A stretch of 64,000 nt of DNA from Cryphonectria parasitica EP155 (Eukaryota; Ascomycota; Sordariomycetes; Diaporthales; Cryphonectriaceae). The DNA lies in the NCBI RefSeq assembly GCF_011745365.1, contig NW_024468911.1:2288759-2352758 (forward strand), read 5' to 3'. Position numbers and translations under genes: made by a program. Each line of letters starts with the position of its first letter. Within the stretch, counting starts at the first letter, position 1. Below the pieces are notes generated by a model that searched no databases, was not told where the DNA came from, and was given only the letters and a program-made list of their open reading frames with translations. Below, in pieces: positions 31,099 through 41,875 of this stretch.

Positions 31099-31998
31099 TC
31101 AGCGACCAGACACAACATTCAGCACGCCACCATCGATCGCAATGATCTCCCCATTGACATAGCTGTTCTTGGCCAGGAACAAGACCAACATGCCCATCTC
31201 CTCATCCCGACCGCCTCTCATGGCCGGCACATGGCCCTTCTCGGCCACCTTCTCGGGCGGCAGGTGGCTCTTCTGCTTCTCATCCGAGCTCTTGGCCGTC
31301 ATCTCAGAAGGGAAGTACCCAGGCGCAATCGAGTTGACCCTCACGCCCGTCTGCTGAAACTCTGCGCTCATTAGCTTCGACAGGTGCACCGTGGCGCCCT
31401 TGGCCGCATTGTACGAGAAGTGGCCCTGGGCATGCCTCATCAGGCCCGACATGCTCGAGATGGTGATCACGCTCGGCACGTACTTCTCCAGCGGGCCCTC
31501 GGGCTGGATGCCCGCCTGCAGCAGCGGGAGGAACGCCACCGTCGTGAAGTACACGCTCGTGACGTCCGTCTCGAATGTGTCCTGCCACTCCTCCACGCTC
31601 TCCTTCTCCCACAGCTTCTTCTTCAGGTCCTCGGCGTCCTCCTCGTCCGGCTCGGCCTTGGGGCCTGCGATGCCCGCGTTGCAGACCAGCAGGTGGATGT
31701 GTGTCTCTCCGTGGGTGGTGCGCAGCTCCGTCACAATCTTCTCGAGGTCCTCCTTCTTGCGCACGTCACAGGGGCCTAGGGGGATGATCTTGCCGCCTGA
31801 CGAGAGAGTAGGGTTGTGGTGCTTCGCGGCTGTCTCGAGGGCCTCCATGCGTCGGCCTGTGATGTAGACCTTGGCGCCGTTGGCTGCGAGGGCCTGCGCT
31901 GCCATCAGGCCGATCCCGCTGCCGCCACCTGTGATGACACATACCCAGTCCTTGACAGTGAAGAGTTTCGAAACGTCAAAGTGGTGTGTTTCCGCCAT
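31099..31998 (-). CDS. short-chain dehydrogenase/reductase (SDR)
   Basis: Single exon, 299 residues, standard classical-SDR size plus short N- and C-terminal additions. The cofactor motif is TGGGSGIG (residues 23-30), with GRR after beta 2 (48-50) favouring NADP(H). CNAGIAG (106-112) is the NAG motif. The catalytic set is Ser in SSMSG (about 181-184), Tyr196 and Lys200 (YNAAK). The end NGEIIAIDGGVLNV is the usual final strand. It resembles fungal rhamnolipid- or gluconate-dehydrogenase-like SDRs, but the substrate is not predictable. The start MAETHHFDVSKLF places the Rossmann fold at the expected distance. Confidence 0.88.
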   Translation of the reverse strand: MAETHHFDVSKLFTVKDWVCVITGGGSGIGLMAAQALAANGAKVYITGRRMEALETAAKHHNPTLSSGGKIIPLGPCDVRKKEDLEKIVTELRTTHGETHIHLLVCNAGIAGPKAEPDEEDAEDLKKKLWEKESVEEWQDTFETDVTSVYFTTVAFLPLLQAGIQPEGPLEKYVPSVITISSMSGLMRHAQGHFSYNAAKGATVHLSKLMSAEFQQTGVRVNSIAPGYFPSEMTAKSSDEKQKSHLPPEKVAEKGHVPAMRGGRDEEMGMLVLFLAKNSYVNGEIIAIDGGVLNVVSGR

Positions 31999-32803
31999 GG
32001 TGTTCTTGTTCTGTCAGGTTGAGCCGCCGGTGAAGGTGTGGCCAAGGTTTGCGTGTGCCGTCTGGGTCAGAATGCCCACAGAATTGGAGCATAGGTAGTA
32101 CGAACTGAATTTTGGAGTCGATGAACGAACGGATCTTTGAGGATTATCAGTGTTGTTGGTCGAGTGGAATTTATATGTCGTCGTGGGGAAGCGGATCTTG
32201 TCCACCCCCAGTGCAGTCTGGGATGACGTAGTGACGTCGAGATGACACCTACGGCTTGGTCGAGGCACAGTGTCGTCACAAGCGGCTTAGGACAGGTGTT
32301 GACTAGTGAGACAAATTATTGATATTCCATTGATTGATCTGATCGGAGGACTTGTAAATTATTCCGTGATTAATGTCTGTCTTGAGTGTCTTCGAAAAGG
32401 ACACCAGGTCAACGATGGAAAATAGCCACAAGGCAGCTACTTGATCATCCGGAGACGTCATACAAAAACCCCCACGGACGAATTGTGTGTCGAGGCATCT
32501 CAGATATTTCTCAACAGGAAAATGATTAATAAACTTGGAGCAACAGTCTCAATCGCTCAAATGAAATTGTCAAGTTAGCATCAGCGCCTTTGCAACTCCA
32601 GACGCGACCCAGCACCCACAGGAAAGAGTGAAGATGCACAGAGACCATAGTACAACTCCATACTGGGCTCAACGCGGTCAAGTCGACCTAAATTGAACTC
32701 CATCACTGCGCTGACTCATCAAGGTACGCTATCTACTGCTGCTCCCCAGGCTTGACACTGGGTAGTATGTGGACCCAAGAACCATTGAATGCATCACCTG
32801 TCA
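31999..32803. other. intergenic region upstream of the SDR
   Basis: Promoter of the SDR on the left. No gene, RNA or repeat recognised. Confidence 0.5.
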
Positions 32804-33937
32804 TCATCCCTGGGGATTATCTTGCCTAGCCGCTCTGTCAATCGGTTGGGAATTTGAGTCCATCTCCTTTTGCTTGCTAAAATGCCACTGCAGCATGAAC
32901 AAAACTTCGGTAATGAAGCGGTCGCCCTCTTCCGTCTGCCGATCCAGCATGTCTGGCAGCAATTTGATGCGAGCTGTCAAGTCCATGCCTCCTGGACCAT
33001 GAAGGAGCAGCTTGCGGAAGTCAGGGTCCTCGTCAAATCGCTTCGTGACCATTCGAATGCCCTGGATTCTTCTCTGCTTCCGCTTATCGACGGAAGCTCG
33101 CAGAACCTCAGCATCATTCGAGTTCCCGGCCATGATAATCAACTCGATAACTTCTTTTGGTGGCGTCTGTAAGAAGAGGACTTTGTTCTCCTCGACGATA
33201 GCCCTGAACTCACCGTTCTTCGCCAAGTGATTCCTCACTTGCTTCATAACAACTTGCCATGCGTCGTTCCGCAGGGCCCAAATCTCATCCATGGTCTCTT
33301 GTACGTGGGTTTCTAGCTCATGAAGCATCGAGAGGTTGATGTTAGAATCGGGCAATACAGCGAGATGCTTCACGAGCTGATCGATTCGTCTGTCCAGAGC
33401 GGCCAAGTAGATGTCTGCCCGTGAAGTTGACTTGGGCTCTGGAAGCAACTTGCCCTGCCCATGGCTGCCTCCACAAGGAAGCATAGCGAGGTTTTGAGCC
33501 ATCTCTTCAAGAATCAACTGCGTCATCTCGATCACGGACTGACTGAGTTCTTCAAGCTCTGGTATGGCCCGAAATTGGTCGTGCGCCCTGTGCATGATGT
33601 CTCCTGCAGCATCCCGACAGGGACTATCGCGTAATTTCAGGTATCCTGCAAAAACTTCCAGAAGATGCACATGGCCACCGGGGAGGCTGTCACAGAATGT
33701 ACTGCAGAAGCGAAAAAGGAGATCAGCCGTGTTATCGATATCGACCGGGCATTCTGTCTCCAGTATCGCCTTTGCCTCGACTCGGTACCGCCCAGGCGTA
33801 TCGAGAAGACGAGCTTTCAGGGTTTTCCCATTCTCTCCTGACGTCTCTCTGCTAGAAGGCCGGACGAAATGGAGGGCTTCGCATATTTTGTGACGAAACA
33901 TCCAGATGCTAGCCAGAGTGGAAACTGCAAACAACAT
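32804..33937 (-). CDS. hypothetical protein, probable lineage-restricted
   Basis: Single exon, 377 residues from ATG 33937 (the longer open frame starts at a GTG). I recognise no family. The N-terminus has one hydrophobic stretch, MLFAVSTLASIWMF, that may be a signal anchor. The rest is mainly alpha-helical by composition, with segments such as LEELSQSVIEMTQLILEEMA and RKQRRIQGIRMVTKRFDEDP. Many charged residues and few Gly suggest a helical bundle. No catalytic motif was found. The intact frame of 1.1 kb without introns supports a real gene. Confidence 0.6.
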   Translation of the reverse strand: MLFAVSTLASIWMFRHKICEALHFVRPSSRETSGENGKTLKARLLDTPGRYRVEAKAILETECPVDIDNTADLLFRFCSTFCDSLPGGHVHLLEVFAGYLKLRDSPCRDAAGDIMHRAHDQFRAIPELEELSQSVIEMTQLILEEMAQNLAMLPCGGSHGQGKLLPEPKSTSRADIYLAALDRRIDQLVKHLAVLPDSNINLSMLHELETHVQETMDEIWALRNDAWQVVMKQVRNHLAKNGEFRAIVEENKVLFLQTPPKEVIELIIMAGNSNDAEVLRASVDKRKQRRIQGIRMVTKRFDEDPDFRKLLLHGPGGMDLTARIKLLPDMLDRQTEEGDRFITEVLFMLQWHFSKQKEMDSNSQPIDRAARQDNPQG

Positions 33938-35230
33938 GCTGAGCACATCGACCGTGGGCGTGAGGTGCTGCCGCAGCCGACTCTGCTAGAAATAGCGACT
34001 AGAGCACCCGTTATGGACCGGCCAAGCGGCTCTGAGAATAGAGCGAATATGCCTTGTTAAAAGCATGTTATATAAGAGTTCATTAATATGTAGACAACGG
34101 CTAGAATTTGTTTGTGATAATTGATAGCCTGGGAGTGCAGGCAGTGAGGACTTCCAAGGTGATAAGAACAGAAATGAAGTTATGCGAAAGGAGTAAATGC
34201 AAGTGGTTCGTCAACAACAACGACAGGCCTTCTTAACTTGAGATAAGAGCGAGTGTGTCATCGGCTTGTGGCTAGTACCTGCCTTCTTCCTGTTCCATAC
34301 GCTGTCCATCACGTTCAAGTAGGCAAGCAGACAGTCAGTACTTACCTCAATACTTGCGAGCAGATGGATGGCTTTCACCTGTCCACGGCGGTGACCACAA
34401 AATTCGAGATTATAGACAAGTCTTTATCCAATCATTTTATGTACAAGGGTTCCCTCCCTCTCGGCTCTGATTCTCGAGTCATTGCTAGAACCTGAAAACA
34501 AAATGAATCGAGACCGCCGCGGCATCAATTCAAAGGAGAGAAAAACTATCCCGGCGTACTTACATGGTCATTTCAATTCTTTGCATCTTGGATAGAATGG
34601 TTCAGCATTGATTACCAAGTATCTGAGGGTGTGGTCGCTGCGTTGCTAGGGCAGGCCCAGACCAGTTGACAGGGCCGTAAGACCAAGTGTGGGAATTGGA
34701 TGGCAAAACTTTAGTTGGCCATGTCAGGGGATGATTGAAACAAAGGGCTTATTACCCATCAGGTGACCCAGAAAGCGACCATTTCAGCAGTGAAAGTTTG
34801 TGCCACGAATTTCTGACCAAGGGGGCCGAAAGTCAGACGGGTGGTACTTTATTCGTCTATTGCAGCCCCCAGACATTTGCTACTTCTGGCCACCTTGAGG
34901 CCGCTTCGGCCGGGTGAGAACTGTTCAACCACATGGTTGGTTTCAGAACCACTTCATGGCCGGACACCACACAGTAGTCTTTGGAAACCTTGAGTTCCTC
35001 TGCGATGAGGTCGACTTTTGGGCTCATGGTCCAGCAGTGTAGTTTCAGAGTACTCGGTGTTGGTCGAAAACCAACCTCAGTATAAATACTGCCTGACGAA
35101 CTTGACAATTGGCAATGATTCAGTCCAACAATGCAGACTTGTTCTTCACCAGCAATTGAAATCTTCGCCCCCTTACTCATAGCTCTTACAGACCGACGGT
35201 GAATTTTTTTTTTTTTCTTTTCAGCCCATC
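33938..35230. other. intergenic region
   Basis: Promoter of the secreted protein gene at 35231 on the right. No other gene recognised. Confidence 0.5.
35081..35087 (+). promoter_or_regulatory. TATA box of the secreted DPBB-like gene
   Basis: TATAAAT, 144 bases before the ATG at 35231, followed by a long T run just before the start codon. Confidence 0.45.
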
Positions 35231-36019
35231 ATGTTTGCAGAGCTCACAACGATGCTGGCCCTTGTGGCAGGGAGCCAGGCGCTCGGCCCTCGCGGCACTT
35301 CGAGCGGTTCTGGTACAGAAAGTATGACACCTCATGATGCATACTCGTCGTCTATCGGTGTCCTGGGTTGCAAGGTCAACGTCGACCGGATAGCCTACTG
35401 GCCTATGCCACCGGACTGCAACAGCATGTGCATCAAACTTACCGGCAACAACGGCAATACTTTGAATGTCCTCCATGTCGACGAGTCTGGCGGTGCTTAT
35501 GACATCTCCTACGACGCCTGGAGCCAGCTCAACTGCGGTGTACCCGCCACCGACGGAACATGCCAGGGCGGTGGTGTCTCGATGCAGTGTACGTACAAGC
35601 TGATTGTGCCTTGCAAAGATTCCACCTTATCTTTCACAATATTTTCCCCTTCTCCCTCTTCCTTTCTTCTTTTCCGATGCAGACACGCTGACAGATCAAA
35701 CAATTGTCTAGACGAGTGGGTCGACAACTCAGAGTGCAGCGATCTCCTGACAGACGGCTCAGGCAAGCTCGCCTTCGCCGCCGCTAACAGCATGAACTTC
35801 ATCTCGTCCTGTCCCTCGGGCACTTGGGTTGGCGACAATTACGCCCTCTACAACATCGCCAACCCCACGTGCACCTACGGCTATGACGAGGTGTGCACCC
35901 TTGACGCAGGCGCGAACCAGCCGACGTGCCCTCATCAGCTCGGAGCGCAGCCTGCCTTGACCTCGGCCCCTGTGTACAACATCGAGTACCCTTCGGGCCA
36001 GAAGCAGCTCGCTACCTAG
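35231..36019 (+). CDS. secreted Cys-rich protein, probable double-psi beta-barrel (expansin/barwin-like)
   Basis: Exons 35231..35588 and 35712..36019 (123-bp intron, phase 1) give 221 residues. The intron has a GTACGT donor, CTGACA branch, pyrimidine-rich interior and TAG acceptor, and its removal gives VSMQYEWVDNSEC. Retaining it keeps the frame open. The N-terminus is a signal peptide (MFAELTTMLALVAGSQALG). The core has CKVNVDRIAYWPMPPDC, a Cys pair around MCIKL, and HVDESGGAYDISYDAW; the Gly-Ala-Tyr-Asp pattern resembles double-psi beta-barrel secreted proteins of plant-associated fungi. Four or more disulphides are likely. Possible roles are wall or apoplast interaction; function is inferred only. 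Confidence 0.72.
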   Translation: MFAELTTMLALVAGSQALGPRGTSSGSGTESMTPHDAYSSSIGVLGCKVNVDRIAYWPMPPDCNSMCIKLTGNNGNTLNVLHVDESGGAYDISYDAWSQLNCGVPATDGTCQGGGVSMQCTYKLIVPCKDSTLSFTIFSPSPSSFLLFRCRHADRSNNCLDEWVDNSECSDLLTDGSGKLAFAAANSMNFISSCPSGTWVGDNYALYNIANPTCTYGYDEVCTLDAGANQPTCPHQLGAQPALTSAPVYNIEYPSGQKQLAT

Positions 36020-36972
36020 AAGGGGAAGATTCGATGGCGTTCATTGTCTTGCCAGCTACGCCTGTCTTCTATGTGTTACAGTGATGATGTTTTCCGGAAA
36101 TGACATGGCAATGGAGTTGGGGGCGGATAGATCTATATGGCGCAGATGGAGGAGTCTTTGTATTGTTGTTTTCGTTTTTTTTTGAGGTTTGGCGTTGCGA
36201 GTATCAGGGCAAGGAATACTCGAACCTTCTATTCATTTTCTCAAATTCCATATTACACTTGAGCAATCTAAAGAGTCTTGAACCTGTGCGACATGAACAT
36301 TATTCAACGAGCTCCTTGTCATCTTACACTGCTGATTTCATCTCATTCGCACTGTTTTACCAATTGATCAATTCTCAGATGATCGAGGCCCTGTGGATGA
36401 CCAACAAATTACTTAGTAATTATAGCTAGATGCATGACATTAACTGTCCAACATCAACATTAAATCCAACAGGATGTCTCAATCTGAACAGCTAATTAAA
36501 TCCATGTCGGCCAGAACAGGAAAGTAAACATCAATTTGCAATGTTATCTGCAACAAATAGCGGTGAGATTATTCCAAATTCAACATTGGAGTTCAAACAC
36601 GGGTGCCAAGGTGGATTGATGACAGTGGCTTCAAACTTACTGCATCCTGCCTGCCCCAACTTGTGCGTCATGAACCAGCTTCTAGGCGTTTATTACGGAG
36701 AGTGCTACGTTCGAGGTAACACAGGCGGATTGTTCTTACGGATTTGATTTGAAATCGTCGTGCCTGCGCCTCTGACAAATAGGAACTTTTGTCAAAATCT
36801 GACTAATCATATCTCCCGAGTTGCACATTCCTTGGGTGATATCATATAAAAGACCTCCTCCACACTGACATTGGCCCTTCCGAGTGAAGTAGTTAGGGCA
36901 CTTGCCAGATCGTCATCAGCAACCTTTTGACTACTGCACACTCAAGAACATTCGGTCGTTAATTGAATCAAC
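36020..36972. other. intergenic region
   Basis: 3' flank of the secreted protein and promoter of the dehydrogenase. No gene seen. Confidence 0.5.
36845..36851 (+). promoter_or_regulatory. TATA box of the medium-chain dehydrogenase gene
   Basis: TATAAAA, 122 bases upstream of ATG 36973. Confidence 0.5.
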
Positions 36973-38142
36973 ATGACGAAAATGAAGGCTCTCGTTACAC
37001 AAGGAGAAGGCAAAGTCTCAGTGCAGGAGATTGACGTGCCCAAGCCTGCTGAGGGGGAGATTCTGGTCCAGGTCACCTATGTCGCTCAGAACCCTACAGA
37101 CTGGTAAGTAGAAACCCAATCCTTCGTCCTTTTGGCCGGCGCCCTCTCTCTCTCTCTTCCTCAATCTCATATGCGAAAATTGACTTGCAAAAATAGGAAA
37201 GCTGCCGGCTTTGCGAAGCCCGGCATGATCAGCGGCTGCGACTTCGCTGGCAAAGTCGCTGAGCCCAACGGCTCGTCCTGGAAAAAGGGACAGCGCGTCG
37301 CAGGCTTCGTACAAGGTTCCAGCAAGAACGGTCTCGGCGAGGATCCCCTCCGCGGCGTATTTGCTGAGTACTGCGTCATCGAGAGCAGCTTGGTCTACAG
37401 CATTCCCGACGACATCAGCGACCAGCAGGCAGCGGTGATCCCGCTCGCGTTCGCGACAGCTGTGCAGGGCTTGTTCCAGCGCCTGGCGCTCCCTGAGCCC
37501 AGCAAGCCGGCCACGTCCGCTTTCCCGCTGCTGGTCAGCGGTGGCGCGACCTCGGTGGGCAAGTACGCCATCCAGCTGGGCAAGCTGGCAGGTCTGTTTG
37601 TCGTTGCCACCGGGTCGAAGCGCAATCACGAGCTGCTCAAGTCCCTCGGCGCGGACGAGACGGTCGACTACAACGACAAGGACTGGCCGGAGCAGGTCCA
37701 CAAGATCACCCACGACGGGCTCGAGCACGCGTTCGACTGCATTGCAGAGAAGGGCACATACGAAGGCTGCGCGGCCGCCATGTCCTCCACCAAGGGCGGA
37801 CATGTCGTGGGTCTGCTGCCCCCTGGAAAGAGCCGTGACGAGGTTGCCAAGATCCACAGCAAGGTCAAGCTAGAAAGCACCATCGTGTACACGGTCTTCG
37901 CGCGCGCCCTGAACTATCCTATGGACAACTGTGGCGGGGAGACGCCACAGGACAAAGCAATTTGGGAGAAGTATCTGGGACTGCTCCCTGAGCTTCTGAG
38001 CAGCGGGAAGGTCAAGCCGAACCGCATCAGGGAGGTTGGCGGGCTGGATGATATTCCGACAGGCTTCCAGGAGCAGAAGGAGGGTAAGGTCAGTGCTGAG
38101 AAGCTGGTGTACAAAATCTCGGGGGCCTCGGGTAAGCTGTGA
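36973..38142 (+). CDS. medium-chain dehydrogenase/reductase, trans-enoyl-reductase-like
   Basis: Exons 36973..37103 and 37197..38142 (93-bp intron, phase 2) give 358 residues. The N-terminal GroES-like fold reads KALVTQGEGKVSVQEIDVPKP and ends with VAQNPTDWK. GMISGCDFAGKV matches the family GCDFAG motif. The NADP-binding site is LLVSGGATSVGKYAIQLGKLAG, followed by VVATGSKRNHELLKSLGAD. The zinc-binding Cys/His set of alcohol dehydrogenases is absent, which is normal for the zinc-independent LovC/ToxD enoyl-reductase group. It has no polyketide synthase beside it in the window, so it is likely a stand-alone oxidoreductase. Confidence 0.87.
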
Positions 38143-38772
38143 TTCTGGTCTGGTTTGGAAATATTGTTGGCGGAGGAAAGACTTGAGATTCTCATTTATA
38201 CATACGACATTGCCTGCAGCCTCCATAAAAGATATTCTTTTTAAATAAATAAAAATGCAGAAATTAATTCTCACAACAACCACCACGAAAAGCAGAAGAA
38301 GAGACCCCTTTTCTTTCCTAATATTCAAGAAGAAAGAAACACAACTTGTCACTGTGCTTGGAGGTCAGTAGTGCAGAAGTCTTCTCGTCTTTGATATCTA
38401 CCATAGTATTTACCCAAGTACCACATAGTGAGCCGGCCTATCCATGGATGACGTAACTGAAGGGGCCCCTCTAACCAATGACGACAAGTGGTACCCATAG
38501 CTGAGTCACCCCCCACCAAAGGGCCCTGACTCTCTGGGGCCAAGTGAGGGGTGGTGGTGCTAAAGACTGCAACCACTCCTGTCGAAGGGACCAGTGTTTG
38601 GAAGCATAGAAGGGTACTCTAAGTAGATTACTTAACTACACCACGCCACAGGGACTGTACCACACCTAATCCACTTCCTCCTGAGACGACACCCTCTGAC
38701 GCTTTTCACAAGCCAACACATACTCTACTCATGCTGCTCTCAGCCATCATCAGTTCCTGACCACCGAGCATC
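38143..38772. other. intergenic region
   Basis: Between two plus-strand genes; promoter of the Atg33-like gene. No gene seen. Confidence 0.5.
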
Positions 38773-39665
38773 ATGGCTTCGCGAGGAGTTTCCGTCCTCA
38801 AGTTTGTCGGCACCGTCTCGCTCGGCCTGCTGACGGTAAGTTCTGCACGCATCTGATGCGACGATCCTCCTCGGCACATCCCCGCACTGCCACGTCGTTG
38901 GGTGGTTTCTTCGGGCGGTGAGGTCATCGTGAACAGTCGACGACCCTTCACTCCCAAATCCAAGTGCCCTAGCATCATCGTATCAACTAGCATCTGCTAT
39001 GGAAACGTCAAGACGCTGACCATCACATGTTGCTCTGACAGGGCCTGTCCTACTCCCTCTCGACCCTCACCGTCCCTACCCTCCTCGACCTTCCCTCCGC
39101 ATCTAGCGCTTCGCGCGCCTTCAAGACTCTTGCCACCGCCGCCAAGGCCCAGCTGCGCACTCTCGCCGCAGTCTCGGGCACTTCCTTCTTCCTCGCCTTC
39201 GCCTTGTCTCCGCGCGCCTTCCGCCACCCGTACCTGCTCTACACCTCGGTCCTGGTGCTGGCCTCGCGGTTCGCCCTCCCCGGCGCCGTTGCGCCATACC
39301 TGATCAACTTCCCCCAGCACAAGTCGTCGAGTGCCTCGGCACCCCCAAGACAACAGTCCCGCAAGGACCGCTCTGCTGCCCGCCACATGGAGATGAGCTA
39401 CGACATGATCGGCTCCGATGTCCACAGCGAGGCCACCCTCGACTCGGCCAGCGAGAAGAGCATCGAGGACGATAACGTCGCCACCCCCACATCTGATAAT
39501 GTCAACGGCGAGGAGGTCCGCAGCGAGGTCGAGGACTTCCTCAAGAAGCAGATCGTGTCTACTGCCGTGGCTGGGCTTGGCTTTGTGATGGCCGTCATTG
39601 GCATCTGGGGCGATGGCGTTGCTGGTTATGTGTCTGAGGCTTATGTGAATGTCATTGAGATTTGA
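38773..39665 (+). CDS. Atg33-like mitochondrial membrane protein
   Basis: Exons 38773..38835 and 39042..39665 (206-bp intron, phase 0) give 228 residues. Helix 1 spans the exon junction (VGTVSLGLLTGLSYSLSTLT). A helix pair follows around LRTLAAVSGTSFFLAFALSP and YLLYTSVLVLASRF. After an acidic Ser-rich cytosolic loop, the last helix is STAVAGLGFVMAVIGIWG. The four-helix layout and the opening pattern agree with fungal Atg33-like proteins. In yeast, Atg33 is an outer-membrane protein that promotes mitophagy in stationary phase. Sequence similarity across fungi is weak, so this is a family-level guess with moderate support. Confidence 0.6.
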
Positions 39666-41875
39666 GACGTAATGTTGGTGTGGGATGAGCAACACTGTAC
39701 ATTACGGGAGGGAGCGTTCCATCTTCCATACAGACTGAGACCGGGCATGGGAGGGATATCCAAGTTTATTGATTATCCACTGTCGGCTCTGGGCCTTGGA
39801 TTGGCGGGGATGTTTGAGAACCAAGGCTCGAGGTCAGGTCATGCTCCTCCTCATGCTCCTCCTCTACTCCTCTCCATCCAGCTGTAAAGAGACTCCTGTT
39901 TCATACAAAATGAATGGCATTATTCTGACAAATGTGTGCATTTGCTTATATTTTCTGATTATCATGATTATGAATTCCTTGCCAGGATCACTTGGTCCCC
40001 TCCTCTTCATTTCCTCATCAAGATGCTGCTGCTGATCGTGATGCAGACCCGGAAGTTCTGGGGTAACTAGTGTTTAGGAGACTAACTTGTGGAATCGAGT
40101 CGCCCATTATTAATAGATATAAGCTTAGATAGACCCACCTCATCTAGATCTAGGTTGTCTGGACGTTTAAGAGGCACTGGTCTGAGGAGTGGATGTGAGT
40201 TCTTGAAGAGCTGTATTGAGGATGGTAAATATGGTCATCAGTAGTCACAGTCACAGGTGGTGAAGATTGTGGGACATTCAAAGTTATGCTCTGTCTTAAC
40301 ATGGGTGCCTATACTGGATGAAGGGGACATTTGCAAGAGTGTGCAAATGAGCCGCTCAGTTTGTAACACCTTCCCTCAAGGAATGTCTCTAGTGTTTGTA
40401 TGGAGCTATTCAAGCTGGTGTTCTGGCATCATCCTCTGTCTTGAAAGGCGCGTAATTATCAATAACGGATGATGGTTGAGTGTCGTTTGTCTCAGTGTCA
40501 AATGTATTTTTGACGGCGAGATGAGATCAAGGCCTGATTGAGGTACAAGAGAAGAAGAGGGAGGGAGGGAATTTAAAAGGGTTGACGACAAAAAAAGAAG
40601 CAAAAAAGTGCAGAGTACGGGATTTGCACCCGTGTCTCCTGATAGCCAAGGGACAGTGCCTATGGGGATCAGACAAGTTAACTACTACTCCAACCCTGCG
40701 CTATACCACTACGCCACAGTCATTTTTTGTTGAAAGCTGTTGCTTGAAATCGTATTGAAGTCTATTGAAAGTATCAGGTCAGACGAAAGTTGCTGCTGCC
40801 TGTGCTGCTGCTGGTGCTGCTGGTGCAGTTAGTGGCTGGCTGCTGAAAAGCAAGGTGAACACGCCATGGTGGAACCCCAGGCATGATTTCTTCGGCTGGC
40901 GGAAGGCAGCATGCTTCTTTGACAGCTCCCCTTGAACAGCTGACTTTGACCTGCTGGCTCCCTATAGCTGCTTAGAAAAAGAATGATGAGGAGTGGATGG
41001 AAGTTTCCTGCTCTTGCTCTAGAGGCCGTGCAGGTGAGCTATACCTGCATCAAATAAGTTGTACCAGCAAAGGAATTCTGATGATATGATGTTTCACAAC
41101 ATATGCTAATGCCTGGTTTTCTTCAGCTTGATCAAAAGCACTCAGGAGTTCTTCTCTTTGCAGCTCTGACCGCTCTTTATCATATCGGCTGAACTGGAGC
41201 CACAACGTTGCAACGGCTGATGCTCTTCATTACAGCACTCAGAATGGATGTCTGTGTAGCCAGTAGGCCTGGAGTTTATGACTTTGTATCACTCATGGGA
41301 AAACAGCAACAATATAAGAGGTCAAGGACAAAACTTTCCAAGCGAGCAAATGTGATTATAGCATAATTTTGTGTCGGTATACATATAACGCTCTGCATAT
41401 ATAATCTTGTTACTGATAGCTAATTTGTCACTTGAAATGTAGTTATCCCTCTTTCTTTGAGAAATGCTCCGCCAAATATCATGCACCTACCCAGGCCTAT
41501 ACCAACAGCCATTGAAACTTGGTATATGCCACAAGTTTCAAAGAGATCTTCCTTCCCAATTCTTAGTATTCTGAATGTCCACGCCCTGGTTTGGCACTCC
41601 ACTCTTACCCCTAACAGTTATGAGTCCACTATGTAGGTGCGCATGGTAAGAAAGTGCCATCAGAGGTAAGAATGTTGGTGGCCTCCTCTGGACTTATATC
41701 GAAACTCCATTTAGGACGAGGTTGGGGAAGAGCCGCTCAATAGCCCATGCACACTAGTAACAGGGTCGAGGACGGGCCGTCCCACAGCAGCCGAAGGTAC
41801 TTACTTTTATGCAACATATGAGACAACTCCTTCGACACTAAGATGCTGTTCCTCAATTGACTTTCACCATTCACC
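39666..41875. other. intergenic region with tRNA-like element
   Basis: About 2.2 kb without a protein gene. Contains the tRNA-like element at 40602-40723, a CTG-rich patch at about 40787-40833 and AT-rich DNA. Confidence 0.5.
40602..40723 (-). other. tRNA-like element with Pol III A and B boxes
   Basis: On the minus strand, TGGCGTAGTGG (40706-40716) matches the A box and forms a D-arm-like hairpin with GCGC. GGTGCAAATCC (40620-40630) matches the B box except for one base and sits in a 5-bp T stem (ACGGG/CCCGT). A T6 terminator lies just downstream (40602-40607). The gap would hold an intron of about 35 bases. The expected 5' acceptor strand does not pair with ACTCTGC at the 3' end, and no anticodon loop is convincing. 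It may be a tRNA relic or a tRNA-derived Pol III transcript. Confidence 0.35.
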
